Shown: positions 1-6,974, counted from the first letter of the stretch. The stretch is DNA of 12,623 nucleotides from Dactylosporangium sp. AC04546 (GCF_022095675.1 NZ_JAHYSG010000195.1:1-12623); one strand, 5' to 3'. The notes: generated by a model not told the origin, from the letters alone. Numbers and translations are program-made.

Positions 1-45
1 TGGCGGGGGTGGAGGGCGTGGGGTGCGGCCCGTACGCGCGCTTCC

Positions 46-51
46 TAGACT
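46..51 (+). promoter_or_regulatory. candidate -10 box of the CocE-like hydrolase gene
   Basis: TAGACT lies 8 bases before the ATG at 60. It fits the actinobacterial TAnnnT -10 pattern and would put the transcription start within about two bases of the ATG, giving a leaderless or near-leaderless mRNA. No Shine-Dalgarno sequence is visible before that ATG, which agrees. I find no good -35 box at the expected distance. Confidence 0.4.
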
Positions 52-59
52 CAGGTCGC

Positions 60-1673
60 ATGAGGCTTGATCCGGTCGGTCGCTTGCTCAAACTCCCGCC
101 ACCGCTGGCCAACCGGGTCCACGTGACGCGCGCCATCCCCGTCCGGGTCCGGGACGGGGCCATCCTCCGCGCCGACCACTACGCGCCCGCGCTCGACGCC
201 CGGCTGCCCACCGTGCTCGTCCGCACGCCCTACGGCCGTGGTGCGCCCGTCAGCCTGCTCTGCCGGGCCGTCGCCCAGCGCGGCTTCCACGTGCTCATCC
301 AGTCGTGCCGCGGCACCGGGGACTCGGGCGGGACGTTCGAGCCGCTGCTCCAGGAGCGCGAGGACGGGCTCGACACGCTCGACTGGCTGCGCCGCCAGCC
401 GTGGTACGACGGCCGGCTGCTCACGTACGGACCCAGCTACGTCGGCTTCGTGCAGTGGGCCCTCGCCGCCGAGGCCGGCGACGAGCTCAAGGCCATGGCC
501 ACCATCGTCACCGCCTCCGACTTCGGCCCGCCCACCTACGCCGGCGGCGCGTTCTCGCTCGACACCGTGCTCACCTGGTCGGCGCTGCTGGAGGCGCAGC
601 GCGGCCCCCGCCTGGAGAACGCCGTCGAGCTGCTGCGCGGCCAGCCCAGGCTCCAGCGCGGGCTGGCCCGCGTGCCGATGGCCGAGGCCGACCGGATCAC
701 CACCGGGGCCGAGATCGAGTTCTTCCAGCGCTGGCTGGCCGAGGCCGACCCCGCCGCGCCCTACTGGACCGAGCGCGGCCACACCCACCGCCTGCCGCAC
801 GTCACCGCGCCGGTGCTCATGATCGGCGGCTGGTACGACATCTTCCTGCCCTGGCAGCTGTCCGACTACGCGGCGCTGCGCAAGGCCGGCAACCAGCCGT
901 ACCTCACCATCGGCCCCTGGCACCACGGCAGCGCCGGGCTGTTCCAGCACTCCGCGGCCGAGTCCGTCGCCTGGTTCCGGGCGCACACCGGCGGGCCGGA
1001 GCGGGTGCGCGAACGCCCGGTCCGGGTCCACGTCGGCGGGGCCGACGGGTGGCTCGAGATGGCCGACTGGCCGCCGCCCGACAGCTCGCCGCAGCGGTGG
1101 TACCTCAGCAGCGGCGGGCGCCTGGACCGCTCGCCCGGCGCCGACGGCGAACACGTCGACGCGTTCACGTACGACCCGAAGGACCCCACGCCGGCCGTCG
1201 GCGGCCCGCGCCTGGTCGGCAAGATCTCCGGCCGGCGCGACAACCGGCCCCTGGAGTCGCGGCCCGACGTGCTGACGTTCACGTCCCCGCCGCTGGCCGA
1301 GCCACTCGACGTCATCGGCCCGGTCGCCGCCGACGTCGTCGTCAAGGCCACCGCCCCGTACTTCGACGTCTTCGTCCGCCTGTGCGAGGTCGACGAGCAG
1401 GGCCGCTCCTGGAACGTCTGCGACGGCCTGGCCCGGGTGAGCGAGCCGGACCGGCCGGAGGGCCCGGTCGAGGTGCGGGTCGAGCTGTGGCCGACCGCGC
1501 ACCGCTTCGCCGCGGGCCGGCGGATCCGGGTGCAGGTCAGCGGGGGTGCGCACCCGCGCTTCTCGCGCAACCCCGGCACCGGCGCCCCGCTCGGTCACGA
1601 GCTGGAGCTGCGCGCCGTCCGCCAGGAGCTGCTCGCCCCGTCGTCGATCACGCTGCCGGTGCCGGAGGCCTGA
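60..1673 (+). CDS. CocE/NonD family serine hydrolase (X-Pro dipeptidyl-peptidase-like)
   Basis: Encodes a 537-residue alpha/beta hydrolase of the CocE/NonD family, which cleaves esters or amides (cocaine esterase, glutaryl-7-ACA acylase and X-Pro peptidase relatives). The true substrate cannot be read from sequence. The nucleophile is Ser126 in GPSYVG. Asp260 in GGWYDIF and His289 in GPWHHG complete the triad, and Tyr58 in RTPYGR matches the oxyanion tyrosine of CocE. From about residue 400 the jelly-roll C-terminal domain (PF08530 type) is recognisable in the stretch around PPLAEPLDVIGPV. I chose the ATG at 60 rather than the in-frame GTG at 9, because the added 17 residues are not family-like and TAGACT sits just upstream. 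There is no signal peptide, so it is probably cytoplasmic. It ends 5 bases from the convergent small gene. Family assignment is secure. Confidence 0.93.
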   Translation: MRLDPVGRLLKLPPPLANRVHVTRAIPVRVRDGAILRADHYAPALDARLPTVLVRTPYGRGAPVSLLCRAVAQRGFHVLIQSCRGTGDSGGTFEPLLQEREDGLDTLDWLRRQPWYDGRLLTYGPSYVGFVQWALAAEAGDELKAMATIVTASDFGPPTYAGGAFSLDTVLTWSALLEAQRGPRLENAVELLRGQPRLQRGLARVPMAEADRITTGAEIEFFQRWLAEADPAAPYWTERGHTHRLPHVTAPVLMIGGWYDIFLPWQLSDYAALRKAGNQPYLTIGPWHHGSAGLFQHSAAESVAWFRAHTGGPERVRERPVRVHVGGADGWLEMADWPPPDSSPQRWYLSSGGRLDRSPGADGEHVDAFTYDPKDPTPAVGGPRLVGKISGRRDNRPLESRPDVLTFTSPPLAEPLDVIGPVAADVVVKATAPYFDVFVRLCEVDEQGRSWNVCDGLARVSEPDRPEGPVEVRVELWPTAHRFAAGRRIRVQVSGGAHPRFSRNPGTGAPLGHELELRAVRQELLAPSSITLPVPEA

Positions 1674-1678
1674 GCGGG

Positions 1679-2011
1679 TCAGTCCTCGTCGAAGGTGGAG
1701 GGGCCCACGTCGGTATACGTGCCCTCGGCCGCGTCCCACTCGAACTGGCGGCCCTGCGAGCCGGAGCTGACGATCCGGCCGAACTCCGGGTAGCGCTCGA
1801 CGAGCCACTCCAGGTCGGGCATCAGCAGCTCGGCCGCGTCGGCCAGCTGCTCGTCGGTCTCGTCCCCCACGAGGAGGTTCCAGCCGCTCGCCCGGCGGCC
1901 GTCCGGCGCGGGCGGGAGGGTGGCGTCCTCCGGATCGTGGTACACGTATCCGGGGGTCAGCGACTCGTCCTCCACCAGCCGCCGCGCCGCGAACGCGATC
2001 AGGTTACCCAT
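1679..2011 (-). CDS. DUF2185 / Imm33-like small protein
   Basis: A 110-residue acidic protein starting at ATG 2011. The middle holds SGWxxxxGDExDE (residues 42-54), followed by a leucine-rich stretch with a tyrosine (DLEWLVERYPEF) and a C-terminal QFEWD...TYTDV segment. I recognise this order from DUF2185, a family also listed as immunity protein Imm33; the match is from memory, not a search. In that family some members neutralise polymorphic toxins, but many stand alone with no known role. No toxin gene lies nearby, so an immunity job is not supported by context. The gene converges on the hydrolase gene with a 5-base gap and diverges from the DinB-like gene across 37 bases. Its start is probably leaderless. 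Third codon positions are nearly all G or C, supporting real coding. Confidence 0.75.
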   Translation of the reverse strand: MGNLIAFAARRLVEDESLTPGYVYHDPEDATLPPAPDGRRASGWNLLVGDETDEQLADAAELLMPDLEWLVERYPEFGRIVSSGSQGRQFEWDAAEGTYTDVGPSTFDED

Positions 2012-2018
2012 GCCGTCC

Positions 2019-2024
2019 AGTATG
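2019..2024 (-). promoter_or_regulatory. candidate -10 box of the DUF2185-like gene
   Basis: Read on the minus strand this is CATACT, followed by 7 bases and then the ATG at 2011. The spacing is the same as CATAGT-7-ATG before the MerR-like gene at 8415, which suggests a leaderless transcript. A convincing -35 box is not visible. Confidence 0.4.
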
Positions 2025-2048
2025 GCGCCCGTCCTGAGGGGGATCCGG

Positions 2049-2603
2049 ATGACCACCGCCGCCGAGGAACACCGCACGATCGCCGGCCGATTCACCGAGC
2101 TCGCGAGCAACGCGCGACCCGAGACCTGGGACGCCCCGTCGCCCTGCCCGGGCTGGGCGGCCCGCGACGTGGTGCGCCACCTCGTCGAGTGGCTGCCGGG
2201 CTTCCTGGCCGCCGGGGCGGGCGTGGAGCTGCCGAAGGGCCCGTCGCCCGACGACGACCCGGCCGGCGCCTGGCGGGCGCACACCGACGCCGTCCAGGCC
2301 CTGCTGGACGACCCGGCGACCGAGTCGGTCGTGCTGCGCGACCGCAACGTGGGGGAGCTGCCGCTGTCGGCGGCGATCGCGATGTTCTACACGTCGGACG
2401 TGTTCCTGCACACCTGGGACCTGGCCCGCGCGACCGGCCAGGACGACACGCTCGACCCGCAGCGCTGTGCGCGCATGCTGGAAGGGATGCTGCCGATGGA
2501 CGCGGCCCTGCGGGCGAGCGGCCACTACGGCCCGCGCGTCGAGGTCCCGGACGACGCCGACCCGCAGACGAGGCTGCTCGCCTTCATCGGCCGGACTCCG
2601 TGA
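2049..2603 (+). CDS. TIGR03086 family protein, DinB/maleylpyruvate isomerase-like
   Basis: A 184-residue protein of the actinobacterial TIGR03086 group, related to mycothiol-dependent maleylpyruvate isomerase and the DinB-like four-helix fold. The hallmark CPGWAARDVVRHL is at residues 33-45, with a probable metal-ligand His44; DVFLHTWDLARATG carries His121 and Asp124 in the usual HxxxD spacing. Relatives use a bound metal ion, and some use mycothiol as a thiol cofactor; the reaction of this group is not known. The ATG at 2049 is preceded by a good Shine-Dalgarno stretch (GAGGGGG, about 6 bases upstream). That decides the start over longer frames, which run into the divergent gene. Its last 20 bases overlap the end of the opposite-strand winged-helix gene. 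No membrane segment; likely cytoplasmic. Confidence 0.88.
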   Translation: MTTAAEEHRTIAGRFTELASNARPETWDAPSPCPGWAARDVVRHLVEWLPGFLAAGAGVELPKGPSPDDDPAGAWRAHTDAVQALLDDPATESVVLRDRNVGELPLSAAIAMFYTSDVFLHTWDLARATGQDDTLDPQRCARMLEGMLPMDAALRASGHYGPRVEVPDDADPQTRLLAFIGRTP

Positions 2604-3678
2604 GGTCCGCGCCGGCCAGCCCGCGCACGGCGGCCACGGTCTGCGCCTCGGCCTCGACCGCCGCGCGGGTCGCCGCGGACAGCCGCACCCACGGCGTCAG
2701 CGCGACCTCGAGGCGGCCCCGGCGGACCGTGCCGCGCCAGGTGCCGGCCAGGTCGCCGTCGTGCAGCAGGACGCCGGGGTTGCCGAGCATCCGCCACACC
2801 TCCTTCTCCCGGGCCTTGTCCGGCGTGAGCACGGTCCGGTCGCGGGCCTGCAGGAACGGGTCGGAGGGCGGCAGCAGCCGCACGCCCGCGATCGGCTCGG
2901 CGGCGAGCAGGCCGGCGAGGTCCTCGGCCGGGATCCAGGCCTTGCGCCCACCGACAGCTACCTCGGCGAGGTCCGGCGGCCACGCCGGGCGGATCGCCGA
3001 GACGGTGGTGCCGAGGTACTTCGCCGCGTCGCCCGGCGTCGCCGGCCCGAGCAGCCGCAGGTAGGCGCGCAGCAGCCCGGACGTGCCAGCTGCCGCCCGC
3101 GGCCCGCCCGGCCAGCCCTCGATCGGCCGCAGCACGGTCTTCGCCGACGGCTCGTCGAGCTGGACCCCGCCGGCCAGGCCGGCCTGCTGGAAGAGTGCGC
3201 CGGAGATGTGCACGGCCCCGCAGGCGCGGCAGTCGTAGGTCACCTCGGCGGGGACGCGGTCGCTGACCGCCCGGCTGGCGTCGCCTTTCGCGGTCTCCCG
3301 CAGTACCACTGCGGAGAAAGCATCAGCAGCGGCGGTGAAGGCCGCCAGCCCGAGTGCCCCGCCCGCCGGGATCTGGGTGCTGCCGAACCGGGCGGTCGCG
3401 TCGGCGTCGCTCAGCGGCCACAGGGCGGCCGCGAGCGCCGGAAGGTCGGCCCGCCGGTGCAGGTGCGGGGCGCCCCGGGTGGCCCAGACCAGCGCCAGGT
3501 CGCCGCCCAGCGGCCGGGTCGTGCGGGCGGCGAGGGCCTGCCGGGCGCTGCCGGCCGGCACGTTGGGCACGCCGAGGTCGAGCACGGCGAGCGCCTCCGG
3601 CTCGGCGTCGAGGCGCTCGTGGAGCTGGTTGGCCCGGGCGCGGTACGCGAGCACGGCCCGGCGGTCGAGGGCAGGCAT
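2584..3678 (-). CDS. winged-helix (HTH_42, AlkZ/YcaQ-related) DNA-binding protein
   Basis: A 364-residue protein starting at ATG 3678. It fits the HTH_42/PF06224 superfamily that includes the DNA glycosylases AlkZ and YcaQ. The visible landmarks are WATRGAPHLHRRADLPAL in the N-terminal half, a CRAC...H cluster (Cys150, Cys153, His157), LLPPSDPFLQARDR near residue 266, and GNPGVLLHDGDLAGTWRG near residue 297. The glycosylases carry a glutamine motif (QxQ or QxR) in the N-terminal part. At the matching place (residues 36-41) this protein reads GVPNVP, so a glycosylase activity is doubtful; this alignment was made by eye. The gene overlaps the convergent DinB-like gene by 20 bases and diverges from the 63-residue gene across 45 bases. 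A role in DNA repair or regulation is an inference from the family only. Confidence 0.82.
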   Translation of the reverse strand: MPALDRRAVLAYRARANQLHERLDAEPEALAVLDLGVPNVPAGSARQALAARTTRPLGGDLALVWATRGAPHLHRRADLPALAAALWPLSDADATARFGSTQIPAGGALGLAAFTAAADAFSAVVLRETAKGDASRAVSDRVPAEVTYDCRACGAVHISGALFQQAGLAGGVQLDEPSAKTVLRPIEGWPGGPRAAAGTSGLLRAYLRLLGPATPGDAAKYLGTTVSAIRPAWPPDLAEVAVGGRKAWIPAEDLAGLLAAEPIAGVRLLPPSDPFLQARDRTVLTPDKAREKEVWRMLGNPGVLLHDGDLAGTWRGTVRRGRLEVALTPWVRLSAATRAAVEAEAQTVAAVRGLAGADLTESGR

Positions 3679-3723
3679 CGATCCATTCTTGCCGAGGCGT
3701 CGCCCAGGGCGGAGGATCGACGC

Positions 3724-3915
3724 ATGGGGGAGTCCATGGAGCGCTTCACGGACGAGGAAATGGCGTTCCTGCGCCACGTGCGCTTCGGCGAGCTGCCGGC
3801 GCCGGTGCGGCCCGAGGAGCGCGTCGAGCTCACGGAGACCGAGGCCAGGCGCGACCGGCCCGACGACCCGCCGGGGCCGGACGACAGCGTGTACCCCTAC
3901 TGGGCGGCCGGCTGA
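3724..3915 (+). CDS. small hypothetical protein, 63 residues
   Basis: A short acidic protein beginning MGESMERFTDEEMAFLRHVRFGELP and ending with VYPYWAAG. I do not recognise a named domain. GGAGG at 3711-3715, 8 bases before the ATG at 3724, is a good ribosome binding site; a second ATG at 3736 is possible. Almost every third codon position is G or C, and the charged helical front half looks protein-like, so I take it as real. It is divergent from the winged-helix gene and its stop is one base from the stop of the opposing 74-residue gene. There is no membrane segment or cysteine. Function unknown. Confidence 0.62.
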   Translation: MGESMERFTDEEMAFLRHVRFGELPAPVRPEERVELTETEARRDRPDDPPGPDDSVYPYWAAG

Positions 3916-3916
3916 G

Positions 3917-4141
3917 CTACACCGGGTGGTGCGAGCCGTCCGGGTCGGGCATCTCGGTGAGGTCCGGCGGCCGCGTGGCCGCCTCCGGCGGCGTGTCGCC
4001 GGGCGGCGTCCAGCCCGCCGTCAGGTCCTCGTCGACCTCTGCGGCCGAGCCCGCCGGCAGCTCCTCGCCCTGCGTGGCCCGCCCCGCGGCCCCCGACCGG
4101 ATCGTCGAGTGGTGCTCGACGTAGTCGTCGAACTCGTCCAT
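3917..4141 (-). CDS. small acidic proline-rich hypothetical protein, 74 residues
   Basis: Starts at ATG 4141 with MDEFDDYVEHHS and continues as an acidic, proline-, glycine- and threonine-rich chain that looks disordered. The GC-only third positions (one exception) support coding on this strand. No domain is recognised. No strong Shine-Dalgarno is seen, so the start is less sure. It is divergent from the MHYT gene (86-base gap) and converges on the 63-residue gene with one base between stops. It could be a small intracellular peptide of unknown role, or a spurious frame. Confidence 0.5.
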   Translation of the reverse strand: MDEFDDYVEHHSTIRSGAAGRATQGEELPAGSAAEVDEDLTAGWTPPGDTPPEAATRPPDLTEMPDPDGSHHPV

Positions 4142-4227
4142 GCCGAAGGGCTACCCCGGGCCAACCCCGACAAACACGCACAGTCTGTCCGCCGCGCCGC
4201 CGCGCCCGGCTGGCTGAATCGAACCCT

Positions 4228-5085
4228 GTGATCGAGCACTTCGCGTACGGCTGGCTCACGCCGGCGTTGGCCCTCGCCCTGGCGTTCCTCGGCTGCCTGC
4301 TCGGCACGTACCTGGCCGGGCGCTCCCGGGGGTACAGCGGACGCCACCGGGCCCGCTGGCTCACCCTCGCCGCGCTCGCGATCGGCGGCTGCGGTACCTG
4401 GCTGGCGCACTTCATGGCGCTGCTCGGCGCCGACGTGCCGCAGACGGTCGTGCGCTACGACGTGCCGGTCACCGCGCTCGGGCTGGGGCTCGCGGTCGCC
4501 GTCCACTGCCTCGGCCTGTACCTCGTCGGCTTCGGCCGGCCCAGCGCGTGGAAGACCGTGCCGGCCGGTGTGCTCACCGGCCTGGGGGTCACCGCCGTGC
4601 ACTGCACCGGGCCGCTGGCGATGCGGATCGCCGGGACGGTGGGGTACGACCCCCGGCACCTACTCGCCGGTGCGGTCGCCGCGATCGTGGGCGCGACGGT
4701 GACGCTGTGGTGCGTGACGGTGGTCCGGGGGACCGCGGCGATGCTGTGCGCGGCGGCCATCATGGCGGTCGGCGTCTGCAGCACCCACTACACGGTGATG
4801 GCAGCGGTCCGGGCCACGGTCGCGCCCGTGCCCGGCGAGGTGCCCGGGCAGAGCCTGTTCACCCTGCTCGCCCCCGTCTGCGTGCTGGCCGGCGTGGCGC
4901 TGAGCGGGCTCGCGTACTGCACGGTCGGCCTCGCGGTGCGCCAGGACACGGCGCGGGAGGAGGCGCTGCTGCGACGGGCCCGGGACATGTACTCGGTCGC
5001 GACGCTCACCCGGGCGGCGGCCGCGCGGCAACTGGAGCAACGGCAACGGGACCGCGGCGACGCCGCGGTCCCGTCCCATCGGTGA
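4228..5085 (+). CDS. MHYT-domain integral membrane protein
   Basis: A 285-residue protein starting at GTG 4228, with about seven hydrophobic helices filling residues 8-235 and a charged cytoplasmic tail. The three repeated His motifs of the MHYT sensor domain are present but altered: AHFM (His61), VHCT (His125) and THYT (His187), spaced 64 and 62 residues apart as expected for the repeated helix pairs. The family has been proposed to bind copper and sense oxygen, CO or NO; that proposal is not proven. Many MHYT proteins carry GGDEF, EAL or kinase domains, but this one has only a tail of roughly 50 residues, so it must act through a partner if it signals. The final codons form a strong hairpin. 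Start: no clear Shine-Dalgarno; the frame before it is not membrane-like. Confidence 0.88.
   Translation: MIEHFAYGWLTPALALALAFLGCLLGTYLAGRSRGYSGRHRARWLTLAALAIGGCGTWLAHFMALLGADVPQTVVRYDVPVTALGLGLAVAVHCLGLYLVGFGRPSAWKTVPAGVLTGLGVTAVHCTGPLAMRIAGTVGYDPRHLLAGAVAAIVGATVTLWCVTVVRGTAAMLCAAAIMAVGVCSTHYTVMAAVRATVAPVPGEVPGQSLFTLLAPVCVLAGVALSGLAYCTVGLAVRQDTAREEALLRRARDMYSVATLTRAAAARQLEQRQRDRGDAAVPSHR
5046..5074. terminator. perfect 13-bp hairpin, probable bidirectional terminator inside the end of the MHYT gene
   Basis: ACGGGACCGCGGC at 5046-5058 and its exact reverse complement at 5062-5074 are separated by only GAC. It lies 9 bases before the end of the MHYT gene and 18 bases beyond the stop of the opposite LolA-like gene, where both transcripts should end. 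There is no U tract, which is common for actinobacterial hairpin terminators. Confidence 0.7.
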
Positions 5086-5092
5086 TGCTGGG

Positions 5093-6214
5093 TTACTTGA
5101 GCTGCGCCGCCGGGTCGGCGGCCACCTGGGCCAGCCGCTCCGGGGTCACCGCGCCGACCAGCACGCGGCCGTCGTCGGTGATGAGGACGCTGAACAGCTT
5201 GCTGTTGAACGTCCGCCCGCCGTTGCCGGCCGGCAGCTGGCTGATCACGTCCTCGGCCTTCTTGGCCTCGGCCGGGTCGGCCTGGGCGCCGCCACCGGCG
5301 CGCATGACGAACACCGAGGTCCAGCCGGTGCCGACGACCGTGGTCTTCGGCTCCTCGCCCTGCTTGGTCGGGTCGGGCTGCTTCTGCTGGTGCTCCTCGG
5401 CGAGCTTGTCCGGGTCGGCCTCCTCGACCTTGGTGCCGGCCGGCGGGTTGAACACGAACTGGGCGTCGTCCGGCCGGGTGAAGCTCACCTGCGTGAACGC
5501 CACCTCGAAGGCCGGGCTGGCCTGGCCCTTGGCGAGGACCTGCACGCGCAGCGGCAGCTTCTCCTGGGCGTCGATCGCGAGCCGGATCTCGCCGACCAGC
5601 GACGCGGTGTCGCGCGGCCGGAGGATCAGCTCGTAGGCGTTGCGACCGGCGATGCGGGCCGAGTTGCCGGTCGAGACCTGGGTCGACGGGTCGATGGCCT
5701 TGAGGGCCAGGTCGGCGGCCTCCTGCGGCGTCTTGGGCAGGTCGCTCGGGATGGCGGCCGGGCCCTTGTCGTCGCCGGCCTTGGACGGGTCGGACTTGAA
5801 GTGCTGCGCCGTGGCGGTCTTGCTGCTCCAGATCCACGTGTCGGTACCGTTGTGGATCACATCGCTCTGCCCCTGGGTGCCCAGGAGCGAGACGCGGGCC
5901 TTGTCCGGCCCGGAGTACCAGACGCGCAGCGTGTGCTTGCCGGAGACCAGAGACGTCAGTTCGGCGCTCTGCTCCCCGGTCAGGGTCGGGATCGCCGGCA
6001 GGCCAAGATCGGCCCGCTCGACGACCGTGCCGGACAGCCCGTCGAGACGGGCGGTCTGAACATCGACCAGCAGCTCCGCGGCGGTGCGCGGCGCCAGGTC
6101 GGGCTCGGCGGCGACGGCGAGGGTCTTCGCGGCCACGCCCGCACCGACCACAGCGACCGCAGCAGCCGCGGGCACCGCCCACCGAAGGACGGGTCGTGAC
6201 GTGAAGTTGGACAT
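5093..6214 (-). CDS. LolA/RseB-like (DUF2092-type) exported or membrane-anchored protein
   Basis: A 373-residue protein starting at ATG 6214, preceded by a textbook AGGAGGTG (6221-6228) with 6 bases of spacing. Residues 11-33 form one hydrophobic segment after Arg7 and Arg11, so it is a signal peptide or an N-terminal anchor with the rest outside the membrane; there is no lipobox cysteine. The body matches the LolA/RseB superfamily: a half-barrel (HTLRVWYSGPDKARVSLL, then NGTDTWIWSSKTATAQHF) followed by EIRLAIDAQEKLPLRVQVLAKG and FTQVSFTRPDDAQFVFNPPAG. Next come a charged Gln/Lys/Pro linker and a C-terminal part rich in FVMRAGGG and LFSVLITDDGRVLVGAV. Relatives bind lipid-like ligands or sense envelope damage. 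It is divergent from the two-component regulator, a common sign of control by it. Ligand unknown. Confidence 0.82.
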   Translation of the reverse strand: MSNFTSRPVLRWAVPAAAAVAVVGAGVAAKTLAVAAEPDLAPRTAAELLVDVQTARLDGLSGTVVERADLGLPAIPTLTGEQSAELTSLVSGKHTLRVWYSGPDKARVSLLGTQGQSDVIHNGTDTWIWSSKTATAQHFKSDPSKAGDDKGPAAIPSDLPKTPQEAADLALKAIDPSTQVSTGNSARIAGRNAYELILRPRDTASLVGEIRLAIDAQEKLPLRVQVLAKGQASPAFEVAFTQVSFTRPDDAQFVFNPPAGTKVEEADPDKLAEEHQQKQPDPTKQGEEPKTTVVGTGWTSVFVMRAGGGAQADPAEAKKAEDVISQLPAGNGGRTFNSKLFSVLITDDGRVLVGAVTPERLAQVAADPAAQLK

Positions 6215-6248
6215 TGGGTACACCTCCTGCCGACCATGTTGCTCGGAG

Positions 6249-6278
6249 CCGCCTGTGACATCGCTGAGACCGCCTGTG
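6249..6278. repeat. direct repeat CCGCCTGTG, 21 bp apart, in the divergent spacer
   Basis: CCGCCTGTG occurs exactly at 6249-6257 and at 6270-6278. The 21-bp spacing is two helical turns, placing both on the same DNA face, as OmpR-type regulators often prefer for their direct-repeat sites. It lies between the LolA-like gene and the response regulator, so it could serve either promoter. Binding is inferred. Confidence 0.5.
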
Positions 6279-6289
6279 CCGCTCCACAG

Positions 6290-6308
6290 CACAGCGTGCC
6301 ACGCTGTG
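6290..6308. promoter_or_regulatory. perfect 19-bp palindrome before the response regulator start
   Basis: CACAGCGTG, one central C, then CACGCTGTG: 9-bp perfect inverted arms ending 4 bases before the GTG at 6313. CACAG also occurs just upstream at 6285-6289. This position would overlap the transcription start or the very front of the mRNA, so it could be an operator or a 5' hairpin. The protein that binds it is not known. Confidence 0.5.
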
Positions 6309-6312
6309 TCTC

Positions 6313-6969
6313 GTGCGGTTGCTGGTGGTGGAGGACGAGATGCGGATGGCGCACGCGCTGCAGCGCGGGCTCCAGGCTGAGGGCTTCGCCGTGGACGTGG
6401 CCGGCGACGGCCCCAACGGGCTGGAGATGGCCCGCCACGGCGGGTATGACGCGGTGATCCTGGACATCATGCTGCCCGGCCTGTCCGGGTACCGTGTGGT
6501 GCAGACGCTGCGGGCGGAGAAGAACTGGGTGCCGGTGCTCATGCTGTCGGCCAAGGACGGCGAGTACGACCAGGCCGACGGGCTCGACTGCGGTGCCGAC
6601 GACTACCTGACCAAGCCGTTCTCTTACGTGGTGCTCGTCGCCCGGCTGCGGGCGCTGCTGCGCCGGGGCGCGCCGGAGCGGCCCAGCGTGCTCACCGTCG
6701 GGGAGCTGACGCTCGACCCGGCGCGGCGGCGGGTGACCAGCGGCGGGGCCGAGATCGTGCTCACCGCCCGGGAATATGCGCTGCTGGAGTACCTCATGCG
6801 GCGCCCGGGCCAGGTGGTCTCGAAGACCGAGCTGCTCGACCACGTCTGGGACGCGAGCATCGACACGGCGCCGAACGCGGTCGAGGTCTACGTCGGTTAC
6901 CTGCGCCGCAAGCTGGGCCGCGACGCCCTGGAGACCGTCCGCGGCGCGGGATACCGGCTCAAGGCGTGA
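6313..6969 (+). CDS. OmpR/PhoB-family response regulator
   Basis: A 218-residue two-component response regulator starting at GTG 6313 (MRLLVVEDE, the usual beginning of the family; no Shine-Dalgarno, possibly leaderless). The receiver domain has acidic residues Glu7 and Asp8, phospho-acceptor Asp51 in VILDIMLPG, Ser79 and Lys101 in YLTKPF. The winged-helix output domain fills about residues 122-218, with LTAREYALLEYLMRRPGQVVSKTELLDHVWD, the NAVEVYVGYLRRKLG recognition-helix region, and the closing TVRGAGYRLKA. All key residues are intact. It is followed after 82 bases by its kinase gene and is divergent from the LolA-like gene. Repeats in the upstream spacer suggest autoregulation or control of both flanking genes. 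Confidence 0.96.
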   Translation: MRLLVVEDEMRMAHALQRGLQAEGFAVDVAGDGPNGLEMARHGGYDAVILDIMLPGLSGYRVVQTLRAEKNWVPVLMLSAKDGEYDQADGLDCGADDYLTKPFSYVVLVARLRALLRRGAPERPSVLTVGELTLDPARRRVTSGGAEIVLTAREYALLEYLMRRPGQVVSKTELLDHVWDASIDTAPNAVEVYVGYLRRKLGRDALETVRGAGYRLKA

Positions 6970-6974
6970 ACGGT

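Noticed and set aside
1679..2347. Longer version of the DUF2185-like gene, extending upstream to 2347
   Set aside because: The extension is antisense to the DinB-like gene and Arg/Ser-rich. The ATG at 2011 with CATACT upstream gives the right family length.
305..3064. A very long open frame on the plus strand
   Set aside because: It crosses the hydrolase gene and the two opposite-strand or offset genes. Its product is Arg/Pro/Ala-rich without any domain, typical of an out-of-frame shadow in GC-rich DNA.
4660..4820. TGACGGTG-like matches in the MHYT gene as further operator sites
   Set aside because: They lack the TGTCA right arm and have several mismatches to TGACAGTGTCA.
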